A stretch of 45,204 nucleotides of DNA from contig CALDUO010000215.1 of NCBI GenBank assembly GCA_937923745.1, positions 1-45,204 on the forward strand, read 5' to 3'. This document shows positions 42,393 to 45,204 of the stretch, piece after piece. Below the pieces are notes generated by a model, which saw nothing but the letters and a program-made list of their open reading frames with translations, was not told the origin of the DNA and made no database searches. Numbering within the stretch: the stretch's first letter is position 1; each line of letters starts with the position of its first letter. The translations under genes and the position numbers were made by a program. This DNA is from an uncultured Granulosicoccaceae bacterium. GTDB taxonomy: Bacteria > Pseudomonadota > Gammaproteobacteria > Granulosicoccales > Granulosicoccaceae.

Positions 42393-43511
42393 ATGTCTGA
42401 CGAAAGCCACACACAATCCAATCCGCTGTCCGAGTCCAGCATCGAACAGGTGCTTGATCAGCACATTGACCCGCACCTCGAAGCAGGCCTGAAACAAGCT
42501 GGAGTGATCAAGGCAATACGGGTGACATCAGAGACACGGGCCGAGATTGATCTGGTCATGCCGTATCCGTGCGCGCGATACAAAAGCGAGATCGAGGCGG
42601 CGGTCAGCGCAAAGCTGGCAGAGGCGTTTGGTCAAGCAGAATTCGTGGTGGCAATCTCGCATCGTGTCATTGCGCATTCAGTCCAGACCAATGTGACCCG
42701 CATGGACAACATCCGCAATATCATCGCGGTTGCGTCGGGTAAAGGGGGTGTGGGCAAATCGACCACATCGGTTAATCTGGCGCTGGCACTCGCGGCAGAG
42801 GGTGCCTCGGTAGGTATTCTCGACGCTGATATCTACGGTCCCAGTCAGCCACGTATGATGGGTCTGAGCGGCCAGCCGGACTCCAAAGACGGCAAGAGCC
42901 TCGAACCCATGGAAAACTATGGCGTGCAAAGCATGTCCATCGGGTATCTTATCGAAGAAGACACACCGATGATCTGGCGTGGCCCGATGGTCACCGGCGC
43001 GCTCGAGCAATTGTTGAATGACACCCGTTGGCGCGACCTTGACTACCTCATCATCGACTTGCCACCTGGCACCGGTGATATTCAGCTGACCCTGACCCAG
43101 AAGGTCCCGGTCAGTGGTGCACTTATTGTCACGACGCCACAGGACATTGCATTGCTCGACGCACGCAAGGGTCTGAAGATGTTTGAAAAAGTGAAGGTGC
43201 CGGTGCTCGGTATCATAGAGAACATGAGCACGCATATCTGTAGCCAGTGCGGGCATGAAGAAGCCATCTTTGGCTCAGGTGGTGGCGAGTCGATGGCTAC
43301 TGACGCTGAGGTGCCGTTGCTCGGACAATTGCCTCTTGAGATGAACATCCGGTTGCAGGTCGATAACGGCAAGCCGACCGTGGTGTCTGATCCTGATGGC
43401 CGCACCAGTGCCATCTACCGTGAGATCGCCCGGAAAGCGGCGGCACGGTTGTCGCGACAGGCCAAGGACTACAGTGCCAAATTCCCGAAGATCGTTATTC
43501 AGAATACCTGA
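42393..43511 (+). CDS. mrp: Mrp/ApbC iron-sulphur cluster carrier ATPase
   Basis: P-loop ATPase (ParA/MinD type) that binds and delivers 4Fe-4S clusters in the cytoplasm. An N-terminal DUF59-like domain (about residues 1-90) precedes the deviant Walker A GKGGVGKST at residues 116-124. The C-terminal part has MSTHICSQCGHEEAIFGSGGG, the CxxC that holds the bridging cluster. Length (372) is normal. Next to metG and the rnf genes, it may help mature the Rnf clusters, though Mrp next to metG is a common pairing. Confidence 0.95.
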   Translation: MSDESHTQSNPLSESSIEQVLDQHIDPHLEAGLKQAGVIKAIRVTSETRAEIDLVMPYPCARYKSEIEAAVSAKLAEAFGQAEFVVAISHRVIAHSVQTNVTRMDNIRNIIAVASGKGGVGKSTTSVNLALALAAEGASVGILDADIYGPSQPRMMGLSGQPDSKDGKSLEPMENYGVQSMSIGYLIEEDTPMIWRGPMVTGALEQLLNDTRWRDLDYLIIDLPPGTGDIQLTLTQKVPVSGALIVTTPQDIALLDARKGLKMFEKVKVPVLGIIENMSTHICSQCGHEEAIFGSGGGESMATDAEVPLLGQLPLEMNIRLQVDNGKPTVVSDPDGRTSAIYREIARKAAARLSRQAKDYSAKFPKIVIQNT

Positions 43512-43582
43512 TGCGGTCCGCCCCGAAGCGTCACTAATGTGGCTGGCACCAAACCCCGGAATATAAAGGTTTCCCTGTTCAG

Positions 43583-44152
43583 ATGAGTATAAAAGCCGAT
43601 AAGTGGATTCGCCGAATGGCGACTGATCATGGACTGATCGAGCCGTTTGAGCCCGGCCAGGTGCGAAGCGATGCCGACGGTCAAAAGATCGTGTCGTTCG
43701 GCACCTCCAGCTATGGTTACGACGTTCGGTGTGCAGATGAATTTAAAATCTTCACCAACATCAACCATGCAGTGGTCGACCCCAAAGCGTTTGACCCCGA
43801 CAGCTTCGTAGATCTGAAATCCGATGTTTGCATTATTCCGCCTAATTCATTTGCCCTGGCGCGTACGGTGGAATATTTCAGAATCCCGCGAAACGTGCTG
43901 ACCGTGTGCCTTGGCAAGTCCACCTATGCCCGCTGTGGCATTATTGTGAACGTCACACCGCTTGAACCCGAATGGGAAGGCCATGTGACACTCGAATTTT
44001 CCAACACGACACCGCTGCCGGCCAAAATTTATGCAAACGAGGGAGTGGCTCAAATGTTGTTTTTTGAGTCTGATGAAGTGTGCGAAACCTCGTACGCTGA
44101 CCGAGGCGGCAAATACCAGGGCCAGCGGGGTGTCACGCTTCCCAAAACCTGA
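43583..44152 (+). CDS. dcd: dCTP deaminase
   Basis: Deaminates dCTP to dUTP, the first step toward dTMP in many proteobacteria. The 189-residue product shows YGYDVR near residue 46, the [14 protein letters not shown] segment, the [30 protein letters not shown] core (catalytic Glu) and the [15 protein letters not shown] end. It is the length and trimer-forming type of E. coli Dcd. It follows mrp after 71 bp, as in Pseudomonas and relatives. Confidence 0.97.
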   Translation: MSIKADKWIRRMATDHGLIEPFEPGQVRSDADGQKIVSFGTSSYGYDVRCADEFKIFTNINHAVVDPKAFDPDSFVDLKSDVCIIPPNSFALARTVEYFRIPRNVLTVCLGKSTYARCGIIVNVTPLEPEWEGHVTLEFSNTTPLPAKIYANEGVAQMLFFESDEVCETSYADRGGKYQGQRGVTLPKT

Positions 44153-44327
44153 AAACCGCCACGGTGACCCGTTAAACCTTATGACCCAACTCGCGTCATA
44201 AACCTGGCAAGCTGACGGTACTTGGCTCTGTCCGAGGCAACTTGGAACCGGGGGGTTGCTGGCAGGTCAAAAGTTTGGAAAAATCAGGCAACGAGATGGC
44301 GTCAATTATAAAAATAGATGGTGCGCA

Positions 44328-44804
44328 GTGATTGATCATGATGGATACAGACCCAACGTCGGCATTATTCTCAGTAATGATGAAGGCAAGGTGTTCTGGG
44401 CGCGTCGTGTCGGTCAGAACGCGTGGCAGTTCCCGCAGGGCGGCATTGACGGCAAGGAATCCCCAGAGCAGGCGATGTATCGCGAGCTCGAAGAAGAAAC
44501 CGGCCTCAAACCACACGATGTTGAAGTGCTCGGCTGTACCCGCGAGTGGTTGAAGTACCGTTTGCCCAAACGGTACGTGCGTCGTAACCAGCAACCTGTG
44601 TGTGTTGGCCAGAAACAAATTTGGTACATGTTACGAATGGTCGGTAAAGAATCCGCAGTTGATCTGAGCGTTGGCGACAAGCCCGAATTCGACCACTGGT
44701 GCTGGATCGACTACTGGGAGCCCAGCCGGCAGGTCATTTTCTTCAAGCGCAAAGTGTATTCCCTCGCGCTCAAAGAACTCCACCCGCTACTCGAAAAGGC
44801 CTGA
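44328..44804 (+). CDS. rppH: RNA pyrophosphohydrolase RppH
   Basis: Nudix hydrolase that removes pyrophosphate from mRNA 5' ends and so starts 5'-dependent decay. The Nudix box is [20 protein letters not shown] followed by TGL, matching Gx5Ex7REUxEExGU. GTG 44328 gives a 158-residue protein starting [14 protein letters not shown], which lines up with the E. coli start [15 protein letters not shown]; the frame stays open back to TTG 44256, adding 24 unaligned residues. The C-terminus ends soon after [13 protein letters not shown], slightly shorter than E. coli. Confidence 0.93.
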   Translation: MIDHDGYRPNVGIILSNDEGKVFWARRVGQNAWQFPQGGIDGKESPEQAMYRELEEETGLKPHDVEVLGCTREWLKYRLPKRYVRRNQQPVCVGQKQIWYMLRMVGKESAVDLSVGDKPEFDHWCWIDYWEPSRQVIFFKRKVYSLALKELHPLLEKA

Positions 44805-44949
44805 CAAGACGCCCCTGGAGGCATCTTTACCGCCATTGCTTGGCCCTTGTTTGTTGCCCCTGTTTGCTTGTCTGGGCAGGAGTCGGTGAGAGATTGGCAG
44901 GGACTTCTACAAACTGACCCGTGATCTGGTTGCCACCCGCCAACTGCCC

Positions 44950-45204
44950 CTAGAGCGACGGTTTAACCACCACCAGCAGTACAATACCCACCAAAAACAG
45001 CACCGGTATCTCGTTAAAGAGTCGGTACCACACGTGACCTTTGATATTTTGGTCGCGGGCCAGATCTGACACCAGTTTGACGCAGTACAGGTGGTAGACG
45101 ATCAATCCGCCAATGAACGCCAGTTTCCATTGCATCCACCCGAGTGTAATCAGCGTGGGCAACCAGCCTACCAGCAGCCATACCCCAAACAGCAGCGTCA
45201 GCAC
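44950..45204 (-). CDS. hemJ: protoporphyrinogen oxidase HemJ, partial
   Basis: The last 84 residues of an integral membrane protein cut by the right edge of the window. The pattern GWMQWKLAFIGGLIVYHLYC, KGHVWYRLFNEIPVLFL and the ending VVVKPSL are those of HemJ, the haem-b-containing membrane enzyme that oxidises protoporphyrinogen IX to protoporphyrin IX when HemY and HemG are lacking. The N-terminal membrane segments lie outside the window. It converges with rppH across 145 bp. Confidence 0.85.
   Translation of the reverse strand: MLTLLFGVWLLVGWLPTLITLGWMQWKLAFIGGLIVYHLYCVKLVSDLARDQNIKGHVWYRLFNEIPVLFLVGIVLLVVVKPSL

Overview
The window looks like chromosomal DNA from a free-living, probably marine, gammaproteobacterium. 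The basis is a set of proteobacterial housekeeping genes (hemH, priA, argS, hrpA, mazG, metG, mrp, dcd, rppH, hemJ), a complete rnf electron-transport operon (in gammaproteobacteria often found near metG, mrp and dcd), and a very large surface protein with a variant LEPR-XLL N-terminal motif, a type common in marine bacteria. The order or genus cannot be fixed from the sequence alone.

Layout. Bases 1-1301 hold a leftward tRNA-Pro(CGG) and leftward hemH. Bases 1302-1912 form a gene-free, AT-rich gap with three exact DnaA boxes, divergent genes on both sides and inverted repeats; it is a candidate replication origin or a DnaA-controlled region. From 1913 to 34941 everything I accept as a gene is rightward. 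First come priA, argS, an FtsN-like SPOR protein, a ClpP-type protease, hrpA, a YfaZ-like outer-membrane protein and mazG. Then come three less usual genes: a formyltransferase-like/beta-propeller fusion, an enolase-superfamily enzyme, and a secreted protein with cysteine-delimited modules and a peptidoglycan-binding C-terminus. A structured intergenic stretch (two hairpins, a pentanucleotide repeat and an 11-copy 15-bp repeat) separates these from the accessory locus.

The accessory locus, 18400-34941, is the most interesting part. It encodes a GAF-membrane-HlyD protein, a PqqD-like/M50 protease/HlyD chimera, a HlyD-SPOR fusion, a 2512-residue surface protein (LEPR-XLL variant, LamG, seven-unit delta-60 propeller, cadherin-type repeats, PEPQ linker, hydrophobic C-terminal segment) and a GGDEF-GGDEF-EAL membrane protein. 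No ABC transporter, TolC or RTX repeats are present. I infer a dedicated, c-di-GMP-linked export, processing or anchoring system for the giant protein, built from adaptors and a membrane protease; this is a hypothesis.

The right part is leftward: metG-rnfABCDGE-DUF1841, packed with 4-bp or smaller gaps and overlaps, so probably one operon. It meets the giant-protein locus tail to tail near 34.96 kb. Divergent from metG run mrp, dcd and rppH, and the window ends inside leftward hemJ. HemJ makes protoporphyrin IX and HemH inserts iron into it, so the last two haem steps flank the window.
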